A stretch of 51,852 bases of DNA from Planococcus koreensis. GTDB taxonomy: Bacteria > Bacillota > Bacilli > Bacillales_A > Planococcaceae. Below the pieces are notes generated by a model. That model was given only the letters and a program-made list of their open reading frames with translations. It did no database searches and was not told the origin of the DNA. Numbering within the stretch: the first letter of the stretch is position 1; each line of letters begins with the position of its first letter. Of this stretch, positions 33,896-42,029 are shown in pieces. The position numbers and the translations under genes were made by a program. The stretch lies in assembly GCF_004761975.1 (NCBI RefSeq), contig NZ_RQII01000055.1, positions 1 to 51,852 on the forward strand, written 5' to 3'.

Positions 33896-34973
33896 TCAGC
33901 ACCCCATAGACTTCCGCCTGGGCAGCAATTTTCTTTGCCCAGCTCAAATGCGGTTTTACTTCGTTCATTTTGTTGCGGGTCGGGCTTTGCAGTACGCCAT
34001 TATGCGAATCGCTTTCAGACAGAATCAATGCCGCATCTGTATAAGTTTCGAGCGAAACGATATAACCGGCATTTACGATCATTATTTGGGACGGGTGGAT
34101 GCACGTTTTGCCTTTGAAACCGTTAAGGGCATCCAATTGCACTTCTTCCCATAGCACCTTCTCTGGAATGCTTGCGAGCCAGCCTTGCCGGTCGGCAGAG
34201 AAATGTTCATACACAGGCCCTGACACGGTAAAACCGTCTTCGGCTCTGCCGAACCGGTTCAGTACATCGGCTAAGCAGTCCCTGATTACGTGGACATCGT
34301 AAATTGTCCGATCTGCGGGACGGCGCAACCCGTACAAACTCGAAAAATCGGTGGCACCGACTCGGACCGTCAAAACCCGGTCCACTTCCGCCAATAATAT
34401 TTCATGGATTTCCTGCAGCGCTTGGCTGCGGGTTTCGGAATATAGCACTTCTTTCGTTTCAAGAAGCGGGAGAGCGTATAAATTGCGCCCTGCCGCCGCA
34501 CTGGCGCGGTCAAGCGCTGGAAAGAATGCCAAAAGGTTTTCCGGTTCGCATTTCGGAAAGACGATGCCGGTCAAAACGCTTAAGGAGGTGCCGCATAAAG
34601 CCGTCATCTTGTCGAGTTGCTGCACATTGCGGATCCGCAGGAAAAGAGCCGGTCCAGCCTCTAGCTGAAACACCTTCGCTTTTTCCAACTTCTTCAGCTC
34701 CTGAACGACATTTTCTTCCGCCTCCAATAGCTGCGAGTCTGCAACAGCATCCTCCAGGCAAACGATCAACGTCGTCAACCCAGCAAACGCATCGCGGCTG
34801 TATTGTCCGGATAATATCTTATTGGCGAAATCCTGCCTCGAACCAGGCGTGTACAGCGCAGCTCCCAAAGCCAATCCCAATGTTTCCCGTTCTGCATCTC
34901 GGTTGAATTCTGCCGGGGTATATTTAAAAAAGGTTTTTAAATCAGAATCGTTCAATACGCCAAAATGTTTCAT
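33828..34973 (-). CDS. HpcH/HpaI aldolase / CitE-like lyase (Ter-associated)
   Basis: A 381-residue TIM-barrel protein of the HpcH/HpaI-CitE superfamily. LIVCLEDAVADSQL resembles the substrate-loop region, FLRIRNVQQLDKM the Arg strand, and LDALNGFKGKTCIHPSQI the conserved CitE-like C-terminal IHP motif. Family members make or break C-C bonds next to a carboxylate. In Ter-linked operons they are thought to act with PRTase and HAD enzymes on an unknown small molecule. GGAGG lies 9 nt before the ATG. It follows the terD pair after a 56-108-bp gap with a terminator hairpin, so it may be expressed at a lower level than the terD genes. Confidence 0.87.
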   Translation of the reverse strand: MKHFGVLNDSDLKTFFKYTPAEFNRDAERETLGLALGAALYTPGSRQDFANKILSGQYSRDAFAGLTTLIVCLEDAVADSQLLEAEENVVQELKKLEKAKVFQLEAGPALFLRIRNVQQLDKMTALCGTSLSVLTGIVFPKCEPENLLAFFPALDRASAAAGRNLYALPLLETKEVLYSETRSQALQEIHEILLAEVDRVLTVRVGATDFSSLYGLRRPADRTIYDVHVIRDCLADVLNRFGRAEDGFTVSGPVYEHFSADRQGWLASIPEKVLWEEVQLDALNGFKGKTCIHPSQIMIVNAGYIVSLETYTDAALILSESDSHNGVLQSPTRNKMNEVKPHLSWAKKIAAQAEVYGVLNENFKPIDVLNHIRASQLSKQL

Positions 34974-35041
34974 AACTTCTTTCCTCCCGGCCCCGCCGCA
35001 ACAGCAAGCACCTAAAATTAATAGCGGAATTAATGGATAAA

Positions 35042-35070
35042 AAAAGCAAGGAGACAGCCTCCTTGCTTTT
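35042..35070 (-). terminator. Intra-operon terminator after the second terD
   Basis: Arms AAAAGCAAGGAG and CTCCTTGCTTTT with a 5-nt loop, followed on the minus strand by a U7 run (35045-35039). It lies between the terD pair and the HpcH-like gene; no good promoter is seen after it, so partial read-through is likely. Confidence 0.82.
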
Positions 35071-35081
35071 CTGCTTTCAAA

Positions 35082-35659
35082 TCAGCTGTCGAGGCCGAAG
35101 TCTTTGACGAGTGAGCCAAGGCGCCCTGATAGCCGCTGCCGATTGCATTGAATTTCCATTCAGCACCATGGCGGTAAAGTTCCCCAACGACAATCGCTGT
35201 TTCAATTGAGAAGTCTTCTCCAAGATCGTAGCGGATCAGCTCTTCATTGGAATCGCCGTTGACGATGCGAACGTAAGAATTGCTTACTTGGCCGAAGTTT
35301 TGGCCGCGGTTTTCCGCATCGTGGATCGTGATCGCGAACGTCACGCGTTCGATTGTTGATGGAATTGTCGACAAGGTAACTTTGACTTGCTCATCGTCCC
35401 CGTCGCCTTCACCTGTTTTGTTGTCGCCTGTATGCTCTACTGAACCGGCGGCGCCAATCGTGTTGTTGTAGAAAATAAAGTCAGCTTCAGAAGCTGCTTT
35501 GCCGTCTGCGTTTAAAAGAAATACCGATGAATCCAAGTCAAAGTCTTGGCCTCCGTCATATTTGTTCGTATCCCAGCCTAATCCGACAACTACATTCGTA
35601 AGACCCGGATTTGATTTCGTTAAATCTACTTTTTGACCTTTTGATAAATTGATTGCCAT
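35082..35659 (-). pseudogene. TerD family protein, frameshifted near the C-terminus
   Basis: Residues 1-180 match a normal TerD domain ([37 protein letters not shown]). After YQGAL the frame changes: as read, it continues to 35030 and translates straight through the terminator hairpin, giving 209 residues. Adding one G in the TTGGCTC stretch near 35116-35118 restores [11 protein letters not shown] and a stop at 35082-35084, the usual family ending. So this copy has lost one base, either truly or through a homopolymer sequencing error. Only about the last 12 residues are affected, and the protein may still fold. Confidence 0.8.
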
Positions 35660-35673
35660 TGCGCATGCACTCC

Positions 35674-36291
35674 TTAAGCGTATTTGTTTGCGATTGAGCC
35701 GATATCTGCATCCACTGTGCCTTCACCGATAGCGGAAAATTTCCATTCTGAGCCTTGGCGATAAAGTTCCCCAGGAATCAATGACATTTTTCCTGCATAA
35801 TTCTCAGTGAGGTTGTAATGGATAAGTTCTTCTTTGGATTGGTTGTCCACTAAACGGATAAAAGCGTTCTGGATCATGCCGAAATCCTGTTTCTTCTGTT
35901 TTGCGTTATAGATATTGACAACGAAGACCAGACGGTGGACTGATGGCGAAATCTTTTTCAAATCGATTTGGATCGTTTCGTCATCGCCTTCGCCAGCTCC
36001 TGTCAAGTTATCGCCTGAATGGACAACGCTGCCATCTTTGCTTTTCTTGTTGCCGAAATAGATCAGGTTTTCTTTGCCTTTCAGTTTGCCGTTCTCATCC
36101 AATAGGATAACTGAAGCGTCGCAGTCCACTTCTGAACCGCCTCCTGCGCCTCCACCAAGCAAGCCGCCCAAAAATCCGCCGCTTTTCTTCGTTTCAACAG
36201 GGTCCCAGCCCAATCCGACCATAATGCTTGATAGAGAGGAACGTCCTTTTGTTAAATCGATCTTTTGACCTTTTACCAGGTTAATAGCCAT
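35674..36291 (-). CDS. TerD-family protein with Gly-rich insertion
   Basis: A 205-residue TerD-related protein, first gene of the Ter operon. It differs from the other two copies by a Gly-rich loop ([19 protein letters not shown], about residues 38-56) and by altered acidic loops ([20 protein letters not shown]). The C-terminal half ([19 protein letters not shown]) is clearly homologous. GGAGAG lies 10 nt before the ATG at 36291; an upstream in-frame ATG at 36309 lacks a site. It is probably a Ca2+-binding stress protein in the YceC-type branch. It lies 14 bp from the next terD. Confidence 0.92.
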   Translation of the reverse strand: MAINLVKGQKIDLTKGRSSLSSIMVGLGWDPVETKKSGGFLGGLLGGGAGGGSEVDCDASVILLDENGKLKGKENLIYFGNKKSKDGSVVHSGDNLTGAGEGDDETIQIDLKKISPSVHRLVFVVNIYNAKQKKQDFGMIQNAFIRLVDNQSKEELIHYNLTENYAGKMSLIPGELYRQGSEWKFSAIGEGTVDADIGSIANKYA

Positions 36292-36332
36292 TCTTTTTGC
36301 ACTCTCCATTCATTTTTATGTACTCTTTTATA

Positions 36333-36361
36333 AGTCTATTTGTAAATCCGGAAAATTTCAA
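36333..36361 (-). promoter_or_regulatory. Candidate promoter of the Ter operon
   Basis: On the minus strand TTGAAA (36361-36356), 17-bp spacer, TAGACT (36338-36333). The predicted start gives a leader of about 35 nt before the first TerD-like gene. I see no clear sigma-B or ECF-type box here. Confidence 0.5.
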
Positions 36362-36707
36362 TTATTAAGGGTTTCCAATCCCAATTGCAGCTGGAACCGT
36401 TTTACCAATTCTGCGTCTTGTATATATAGGATGAGTTAAAGAAGCACCTTTTTATCCCTCGCTTCGGGACATCAAAATGAGCTGCTCCTGCACAAAATCA
36501 TCAAAAAGTCTTGTGCCGCATTTTTCCTAAGATTGAAAAGCCCCCACCGCCGCAGCTCCGGAATAACAGCCGGTATTATTCTATACGTTCATCGGGCAAA
36601 TAAGTTTCGTTTATGCAGCAAGAGAATTGCATATTAATAAAATGCGATGGGTAAACAACTACAGACAACCTAATTTACCGAACGTTTACCTGAAAGGAGC
36701 CCTTTAT
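36362..36707. other. Intergenic region between the Ter and GT2/gtrA loci
   Basis: This gap of about 350 bp separates divergent transcription units. It has no credible gene. A 27-codon open stretch before 36708 in the remnant's frame has no start site and is not counted. I recognise no strong promoter for the rightward genes. Confidence 0.5.
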
Positions 36708-36839
36708 GTGGTATTGATCTCCATAGTCGTTCCAGCTTATAACGAAGAAGTCAGTATCAAATCATTTGAAGAAAGATTAAAGTGCCAGATGAAATTCCTT
36801 TTAGCTATCAGCAATGTGGATGAGTACGATGCACCTTAA
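36708..36839 (+). pseudogene. Remnant of a CsbB/GtrB-type GT2 glycosyltransferase
   Basis: A GTG at 36708 with AAAGGAG 8 nt upstream opens 43 codons. The first 23 (VLISIVVPAYNEE...FEERLK) are the perfect N-terminus of a family 2 glycosyltransferase, including the UDP-binding VPAYNEE. The sequence then jumps to a short tail ending NVDEYDAP and a stop that overlaps gtrA. That tail resembles the IVDEY ending of full-length enzymes of about 310-330 residues. The catalytic DD/DxD core and both membrane helices are missing. The simplest reading is an internal, frame-preserving deletion of roughly 270 codons. Confidence 0.75.
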
Positions 36840-37224
36840 GCGCTTGAATACGGAATTCAACCGCTTTGTCGTTGTCGGAGTCATCAACACCCTCACTTAT
36901 TACAGCATCTATTTGCTGCTCCATAAAGGAGCTGGGCTGCCGTATCTGCTGGCACATGTCCTCGGCTTTCTGATTTCTCTAAATGTCTCGTTCTTCTTAA
37001 ACTCTTACGTTACGTACAAAGTAAAGCCGACGCTTAAAAAATATCTTTATTTCCCGTTGACACAGGTAGTCAATATGTCCGTTTCCACCGTCCTCATTTA
37101 TGTTTTTGTGGAATTCATGCATCTAAGCAGCAACATCGCTCCATTCGCGGCCGTTCTGTTTACAGTGCCGATTACGTTTCTTGTTTCGAGCAGAATCATG
37201 AAAGGGCCGCCACGTTCCAAATAA
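36814..37224 (+). CDS. GtrA family membrane protein
   Basis: A 136-residue (or shorter) four-helix membrane protein of the GtrA/GtcA family, starting RFVVVGVINTLTYYSIY after a short basic tail and with FLNSYVTYK before the third helix. GtrA proteins are thought to flip undecaprenyl-phosphate-linked sugars across the membrane. Start codons at 36814, 36820 and 36829 are all possible; none has a strong ribosome site, and translation was probably coupled to the upstream glycosyltransferase, whose remnant overlaps the start. It precedes yfhO by 19 bp. Confidence 0.9.
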   Translation: MWMSTMHLKRLNTEFNRFVVVGVINTLTYYSIYLLLHKGAGLPYLLAHVLGFLISLNVSFFLNSYVTYKVKPTLKKYLYFPLTQVVNMSVSTVLIYVFVEFMHLSSNIAPFAAVLFTVPITFLVSSRIMKGPPRSK

Positions 37225-37243
37225 CCTGAAAGCTGGTGATAAC

Positions 37244-39829
37244 ATGCAGTGGAAATACCCGAATGTCCTTTTGTTCTTCAGCTGCCTTGTTTTGTCAGCT
37301 GCCGGACACGCGGTTTTCCTTTCACAATGGGTGCGCGGCCATTTTATGATTGGTATTGATGACGGTGCTTCCCAGATGATGCCGTTCAAAAAGCTTTTGT
37401 ATGAACAATACAGCAGCGGCGAATTTTTCTATTCATTCGATTTCGGCCTTGGCGCAGGGACGTTCAGTGAACTCTCCTATTATTTTTCCACATCGATCGT
37501 TTTTCTGATTACGGCCGCTGTGGTGTTTGCTCTTGAAAGTCTCCACGTCATCGAATCGACAGATGTGCTGTTTTGGGCCAATGCCGCTGTTTTTATCAGC
37601 ATCATTCGATTGGCTTTCGTTTTGTTCATTACTGCCAGAGTGTTCGCCTATATGGGCATTTCCAGGCTTTCCGCGTTTACTGGCGCTGCGCTTTACGGCT
37701 TGTCGGGCATGTATTTTCGCCATACAGTGTATTGGGAATTCTTTGCTGACGCCTATTTATGGCTGCCGCTGCTGATTCTTGGTGTGGAAAAAGTTTTCAG
37801 GGAGCAAAAACCTGGCTGGTTCCTATTTGCCATAGCCATTTCGCTGATCGACAACTTCTATTTTGCATACATCAATATGATGCTCACTGCCATATACATA
37901 ACGGTGCGCCTTTTTTTCCCGCTAACTGAATCGGAAATTCCAAAAAGGAAAGCCATCGGCACTTTTTTTGTTTTTGGCCTTCTCGGGCTTGGCATCAGTG
38001 CAATATCTTTTGTGCCAGCGGTCTATGCCTATCTGAACAATCATCGTCCAGCTTTCCAACAAGCCATCGAGTGGGTGAATTTGACGGATAACATCCTGTT
38101 CACCAGCCGCTACATTGTTTTGCCAGCGATTTTTTTGCTATTTTGGACGATTCCCGCTTTCTATCGGAGCCGCTTGTTCCGCTTATTCGCTTTGTTCGCA
38201 TTAATCGGTGTGCTGCTTCACTACAGCCCGATTGCGGCAAGCCTTTTCAACGGCTTCTCCGCTCCGCAATACCGTTGGGAATATTTCATGGCATTTGTGA
38301 GCGGCGGCGCAGTAGCGGCAGGCTTGGAACGCATTGGCGGCCTCACCATGCGCCAGCTCATTGCATCTTCCGCCTTTGCCCTGCTGGCCTACAACTTGGC
38401 TATTCGCATAGACCAAGGTTTTGACGCTGGATCATGGCAAGCGGTATTTGTTTCACTATCACTGCCGGCAGCCATACTGCTGCTCGCGGCGGCCATTCGC
38501 TGGCCGCGGCCGCTGCTGAAAAAAATCTTGGCCGTCTATATAGTAGCTTCCGCTGTCGTGTTTGCAAATTTCTATCAGGCCGATACGATTCTTGAAACTG
38601 GCCGCATAAAAAATGTGAACGAAGAGCTGCTTACTACTGGGGGCTATGATTCTCTCGAGATCAGAAGTTTGCTGGAAGAAATCCATGCGCAGGAAAGCGA
38701 TCCGATATACCGCATCGACTGGATGGAAGACGTACGCAACAATACACCGATTGTTCAGGAATTCCGTGGGCTTAGCGCATATTCCAGCATTCTGAATAAA
38801 AATTTATTGTATTTTTACCTATATGATCTGGAAATCGATATGGGCCGTGAAAGTGTCAGCCGTTATGCGTCACTCGGCAACCGCGCCAATCTTCACAGCC
38901 TGCTGCAAGGCAAATACACCATCATGGAAAAAGGCGATCCGAATGTTCCCTATGGCTTCGAAGAGCTGACCGCTTCGGAAAACTTTGTCGTCTACCGAAA
39001 CACCAATAACCTGCCTTTCGCCCGTTCCGCTTCTGACTCTTATTCCGAAGCAGGGCTCGAAACATCTTCTCCACTCGTTCGGGAACACGCCATGCTGAAC
39101 GGAATCGTGCTGGACGGCGACGGCGGCCCTGCCCCGCTGTCGACGGCGGATCACACGCAGCAATATCAAATCCAGGAACAAGCTGCCGTATACGATAATG
39201 GCTTATTGGAAGTCCAAGGCGAAACCGGCGGAATCGATTTGACGCGTAAAGACGGTGCATTTACTGAAGGCGACCTTTACGTATCATTCCATTTGGAGAA
39301 CGAAGCTGCGAGTGAAGGATTCATCCTGACAGTGAACGGCTATGAAACAAGCCGCAAAGCGAACGATTCCATCTACCGGACATATGTCGACGACTTGACC
39401 ATCCGCATTCCGGCCGATGACACGATCCAAATCCGGCTGCCCCAAGGCAGTTACCGGCTGACAGAACTCCAGGTTTTTGAGGAAGCTTACGAAGTGCTGG
39501 AAGCTCAGGCGCAAAAATCTTCAAATGCGGCAAATATCGAAATCGACGGCAGTACAGTCACGCTCGATTACGATAACGTTGAGCAGGATGAGTATTTATT
39601 GCTTAACATCCCTTATGAGCGCGGATGGAAAGCATCCGTAAACGGTGAACCTGCAACGGTGCTGAAAGCCAATTATGCATTTGTCGCCGTGCCCATTAAA
39701 ACGGGTATGAACGCAGTTGAATTCACTTACAGGCCGCCTTATTTTGGCATTGCTTCAGCTGTCAGCCTCTTGTCAGCGCTTGTCGGGCTATTTTATATCT
39801 TCTTCAGGAAAAGGCAGTCCGGTTCGTAG
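37244..39829 (+). CDS. yfhO: YfhO family membrane glycosyltransferase-like protein
   Basis: An 861-residue GT-C-like membrane protein. About 11-12 membrane helices fill residues 5-440, a large extracellular domain follows (about 450-835), and a final helix (about 838-857) ends with a basic tail. GIDDGASQMMPF after the first helix is the conserved acidic loop, and YERGWKASVNGEPA near the end is a YfhO hallmark. In B. subtilis YfhO transfers GlcNAc from undecaprenyl phosphate to lipoteichoic acid, using sugar loaded by CsbB and flipped by GtcA. Here the loading enzyme appears deleted, so the activity would need another GT2. The protein itself looks intact. Confidence 0.92.
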   Translation: MQWKYPNVLLFFSCLVLSAAGHAVFLSQWVRGHFMIGIDDGASQMMPFKKLLYEQYSSGEFFYSFDFGLGAGTFSELSYYFSTSIVFLITAAVVFALESLHVIESTDVLFWANAAVFISIIRLAFVLFITARVFAYMGISRLSAFTGAALYGLSGMYFRHTVYWEFFADAYLWLPLLILGVEKVFREQKPGWFLFAIAISLIDNFYFAYINMMLTAIYITVRLFFPLTESEIPKRKAIGTFFVFGLLGLGISAISFVPAVYAYLNNHRPAFQQAIEWVNLTDNILFTSRYIVLPAIFLLFWTIPAFYRSRLFRLFALFALIGVLLHYSPIAASLFNGFSAPQYRWEYFMAFVSGGAVAAGLERIGGLTMRQLIASSAFALLAYNLAIRIDQGFDAGSWQAVFVSLSLPAAILLLAAAIRWPRPLLKKILAVYIVASAVVFANFYQADTILETGRIKNVNEELLTTGGYDSLEIRSLLEEIHAQESDPIYRIDWMEDVRNNTPIVQEFRGLSAYSSILNKNLLYFYLYDLEIDMGRESVSRYASLGNRANLHSLLQGKYTIMEKGDPNVPYGFEELTASENFVVYRNTNNLPFARSASDSYSEAGLETSSPLVREHAMLNGIVLDGDGGPAPLSTADHTQQYQIQEQAAVYDNGLLEVQGETGGIDLTRKDGAFTEGDLYVSFHLENEAASEGFILTVNGYETSRKANDSIYRTYVDDLTIRIPADDTIQIRLPQGSYRLTELQVFEEAYEVLEAQAQKSSNAANIEIDGSTVTLDYDNVEQDEYLLLNIPYERGWKASVNGEPATVLKANYAFVAVPIKTGMNAVEFTYRPPYFGIASAVSLLSALVGLFYIFFRKRQSGS

Positions 39830-39854
39830 TTTTGGAATGGCTTCGCGTTATAGC

Positions 39855-39879
39855 GTTTAGCGGATGGCGCAGCGGGAAT
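39855..39879 (+). promoter_or_regulatory. Sigma-B-like promoter of the SDR gene
   Basis: GTTTAG (39855-39860), 13-bp spacer, GGGAAT (39874-39879), close to the GTTTAA-N12/14-GGGWAW general-stress consensus. It lies 40 bp before the SDR start. Confidence 0.6.
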
Positions 39880-39918
39880 ATTGACTTTATAGCTAACCGA
39901 ACCAAGGAGGAATCCATC

Positions 39919-40794
39919 ATGGCAGAAGATAAATTCGAAAAAATCGACAAAGAAATTGAACCGCAGGAACAGTCGCACCAGCCTGGCTCTGAAAGAGAAA
40001 TGTCTCCAGAACCGATTTACGATGATAAAGATTACAAAGGCTCAGGCAAACTCAAAGGCAAAACAGCGTTGATTACCGGCGGCGACAGCGGAATTGGCCG
40101 TGCCGTAGCAGTAGCGTTTGCAAAAGAAGGGGCAAATGTCGCCATCGCTTACTTGGATGAGCATGATGACGCAGAGGATACAGTTAAAGCCATCGAATCT
40201 TATGGCGCTAAAGCGTTCAAATCAGCAACGGACATCGGTGACTCTGAAAATTGCCAAAAGCTCGTTGATGACGTCATCGCTGAATTTGGCGGACTGAACA
40301 TTCTAGTCAACAATGCAGGCAAGCAATTTCCGCAGGATGACTTCCTGGCAATTACGCCCGATCAATTAATGGAAACATTCGAAACGAATATATTCAGTAT
40401 GTTTTACTTGAGCCAAGCAGCGGTACCGCATATGCAAAAAGGCGATTCGATCATCAATACGTCATCGGTTACTGCTTACCGCGGCTCATCGTCACTCATC
40501 GATTATTCATCGACAAAAGGTGCAATCACCGCCTTTACACGCTCGCTTTCCCAAAACCTTGCAGACAAAGGCATTCGCGTCAACTCCGTGGCACCAGGGC
40601 CGATTTGGACTCCGCTTATCCCGGCAACATTCGATGCTGAAAAAGTCGGCAAGCACGGCGGCGAAACAGCGATGGAACGCCGCGGACAGCCTTCAGAAGT
40701 GGCACCGGCCTATGTCTATTTCGCATCAAAAGATTCAACTTATGTGACCGGCCAGGCAATCCATGTCAACGGTGGCGACTTTATCACATCCTAA
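39919..40794 (+). CDS. SDR family oxidoreductase (general stress protein 39 / YhxD-like)
   Basis: A 291-residue short-chain dehydrogenase with the long N-terminal extension of the YdaD/YhxD group (QPGSEREMSPEPIYDDKDYKG-like lead; part quoted: MSPEPIYDD). The cofactor motif is TGGDSGIGRAVA, NNAG is intact, and the catalytic Ser-Tyr-Lys lies in the NTSSVTAY...DYSSTKGA region. The C-terminus ends in a typical YVTGQAIHVNGGDF. The frame extends 87 bp upstream, but AAGGAGG lies 8 nt before this ATG. The B. subtilis homologues are sigma-B dependent, which fits the promoter at 39855-39879. The substrate is unknown. Confidence 0.94.
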   Translation: MAEDKFEKIDKEIEPQEQSHQPGSEREMSPEPIYDDKDYKGSGKLKGKTALITGGDSGIGRAVAVAFAKEGANVAIAYLDEHDDAEDTVKAIESYGAKAFKSATDIGDSENCQKLVDDVIAEFGGLNILVNNAGKQFPQDDFLAITPDQLMETFETNIFSMFYLSQAAVPHMQKGDSIINTSSVTAYRGSSSLIDYSSTKGAITAFTRSLSQNLADKGIRVNSVAPGPIWTPLIPATFDAEKVGKHGGETAMERRGQPSEVAPAYVYFASKDSTYVTGQAIHVNGGDFITS

Positions 40795-40803
40795 ACAATA
40801 AAG

Positions 40804-40837
40804 AAAACCGCTAAAGCTTCGGCTTCAGCGGTTTTTT
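40804..40837. terminator. Terminator shared by the SDR and DUF2071 genes
   Basis: AAAACCGCT-AAGC / GCTT-AGCGGTTTT hairpin with a TTCG loop, followed by T6. The stop codon of the convergent DUF2071 gene (40825-40827) lies inside the stem. Confidence 0.85.
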
Positions 40838-41532
40838 ACGTTTTTTTCGATGGTCGGCGGATAAAACAACACTTCCATCGAAGAGCTGTAATGGGTTACC
40901 GGACGCAGTCGATGCAATTGTTCGGGCAGAAAACCAGCAAGAGAATTTTCTGTAATTTCTCCTTTAACATATTGAAGGCGCCAAGGTAGATGCCCGATAT
41001 CCAGGCGGTAAAGCCTGTTTCCAGGTTTAGTCCATAGGCTGTAGCGCTCTGTCAGCCAAATCTCTAAAGGGGCAGGTTCAATAATGGCTGCTTGGGGTTC
41101 GTAAACCAGTTCAATTTCTTCAATTCCATGCGCTTCACTATGCCTGCTCTTGAACCTGATCCGCGTTCCTTGCTTAACCATTTCGATGCGCGCCTGTCGG
41201 TATGGCAAAAAGCTGCCGAGAGACGCTGTCTGAACAGCTGCCAGACTGTTTGCATCCATTGAAAAAAAGTAGACGCCGCGCCGATTGTCGTACCGGACAT
41301 ACGTCCTGACGTTAAGCTGCAAAAATGTCCGCATTCCCGGCACCGCAGGCATGCCCCGAATATGCGTATCGCGTGCCTTGAACAGCACAGCGCTTATCCA
41401 TGCTTTTCCACCGTACAGATCCAATTCCAATTCAGGAGGCAGCATTCCGCAAAGCCAATCTGCGGGAACCGCCCAATGCAAAAACAGCACATCCTGCAAT
41501 TGCTGCGACATGATCCATTTTCTTCTGTCCAT
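40825..41532 (-). CDS. DUF2071 / YqjF family protein
   Basis: A 235-residue member of the YqjF (DUF2071) family, of unknown function and acetoacetate-decarboxylase-like fold. Signatures are WIMSQQLQDVLFLHWAVP at the start, GKAWISAVLFKARD, QLNVRTYV and GVYFFSMDANS. I use the ATG at 41532, with GGGG about 8 nt upstream; an in-frame ATG at 41553 is also possible (GAGG, 9 nt). It is convergent with the SDR gene and may belong to the same stress group, but no sigma-B box is seen just upstream. Confidence 0.85.
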   Translation of the reverse strand: MDRRKWIMSQQLQDVLFLHWAVPADWLCGMLPPELELDLYGGKAWISAVLFKARDTHIRGMPAVPGMRTFLQLNVRTYVRYDNRRGVYFFSMDANSLAAVQTASLGSFLPYRQARIEMVKQGTRIRFKSRHSEAHGIEEIELVYEPQAAIIEPAPLEIWLTERYSLWTKPGNRLYRLDIGHLPWRLQYVKGEITENSLAGFLPEQLHRLRPVTHYSSSMEVLFYPPTIEKNVKNR

Positions 41533-41631
41533 CTTCCTATCCCCTTTGGACATTCAAATGAGCCTCTTTATCAAAGAGCTTCGGGGCAAGTATCCTTCAA
41601 AACGCTCTTGCTGATTAACTACAGGCAGCTG

Positions 41632-41868
41632 TTATTTTTTCGATGGAAATTTTTCGCCTGGATGCCCACCATCGTAATCGGAATCGTTGCCGCCTTCATT
41701 GAACGATCCGCTTCCTTCAGCTTCAGCATCCGATTGTTCCTCTTCATATCCGCCTGGATGCCCTCCGTCGTAATCCGAGTCGTTGCCGCCAGCGTTAAAA
41801 CGAGGTTTTTGCCGTTTTTCCTCTTTTGTATACTTTTCTTCGTCGCGCTCTTTGTTTTCATCAGCCAT
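41632..41868 (-). CDS. Small acidic hydrophilic protein with two GGNDSDYDGGHPG repeats
   Basis: A 78-residue protein, very rich in Gly, Asp, Glu, Asn and Lys, with no hydrophobic core and no signal peptide, so probably disordered. Residues 24-39 and 56-71 are copies of a 16-residue unit (FN-x-GGNDSDYDGGHPG), identical at 15 of 16 positions and exactly 32 residues apart. The DNA copies differ at several synonymous positions, so the peptide is conserved by selection. AAAGGGG lies about 8 nt before the ATG. A sigma-B-like promoter sits 45-69 bp upstream, suggesting a hydrophilin-like general-stress role (inference). I do not recognise a named family. Confidence 0.75.
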   Translation of the reverse strand: MADENKERDEEKYTKEEKRQKPRFNAGGNDSDYDGGHPGGYEEEQSDAEAEGSGSFNEGGNDSDYDGGHPGEKFPSKK

Positions 41869-41912
41869 TTTATATTCCCCTTTCTCTCCAGTGCTTCTTT
41901 CTTATTATCTGA

Positions 41913-41937
41913 ATACCCACACTATAGGAGGTGAAAC
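41913..41937 (-). promoter_or_regulatory. Sigma-B-like promoter of the small repeat-protein gene
   Basis: On the minus strand GTTTCA (41937-41932), 13-bp spacer, GGGTAT (41918-41913), nearly ideal for sigma-B. The start lies about 37 nt before the ATG at 41868. Confidence 0.72.
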
Positions 41938-42029
41938 AGATTTTGTTAATCCGTAGAACTCTTTCCTACGAAAGTAACAAACCTTATTCGGAAGTTCTTT
42001 GACACTCCCATTAATGCGTTTGTTAAAAC

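Noticed and set aside
35030..35081. A novel C-terminal extension on the second TerD protein
   Set aside because: It is a translation of the terminator hairpin after a one-base frameshift; the normal ending is present in the next frame.
41362..41934. 190-aa plus-strand frame with membrane-like stretches
   Set aside because: It is antisense to the DUF2071 gene and the repeat protein; the hydrophobic stretches come from reading acidic and basic codons in reverse.
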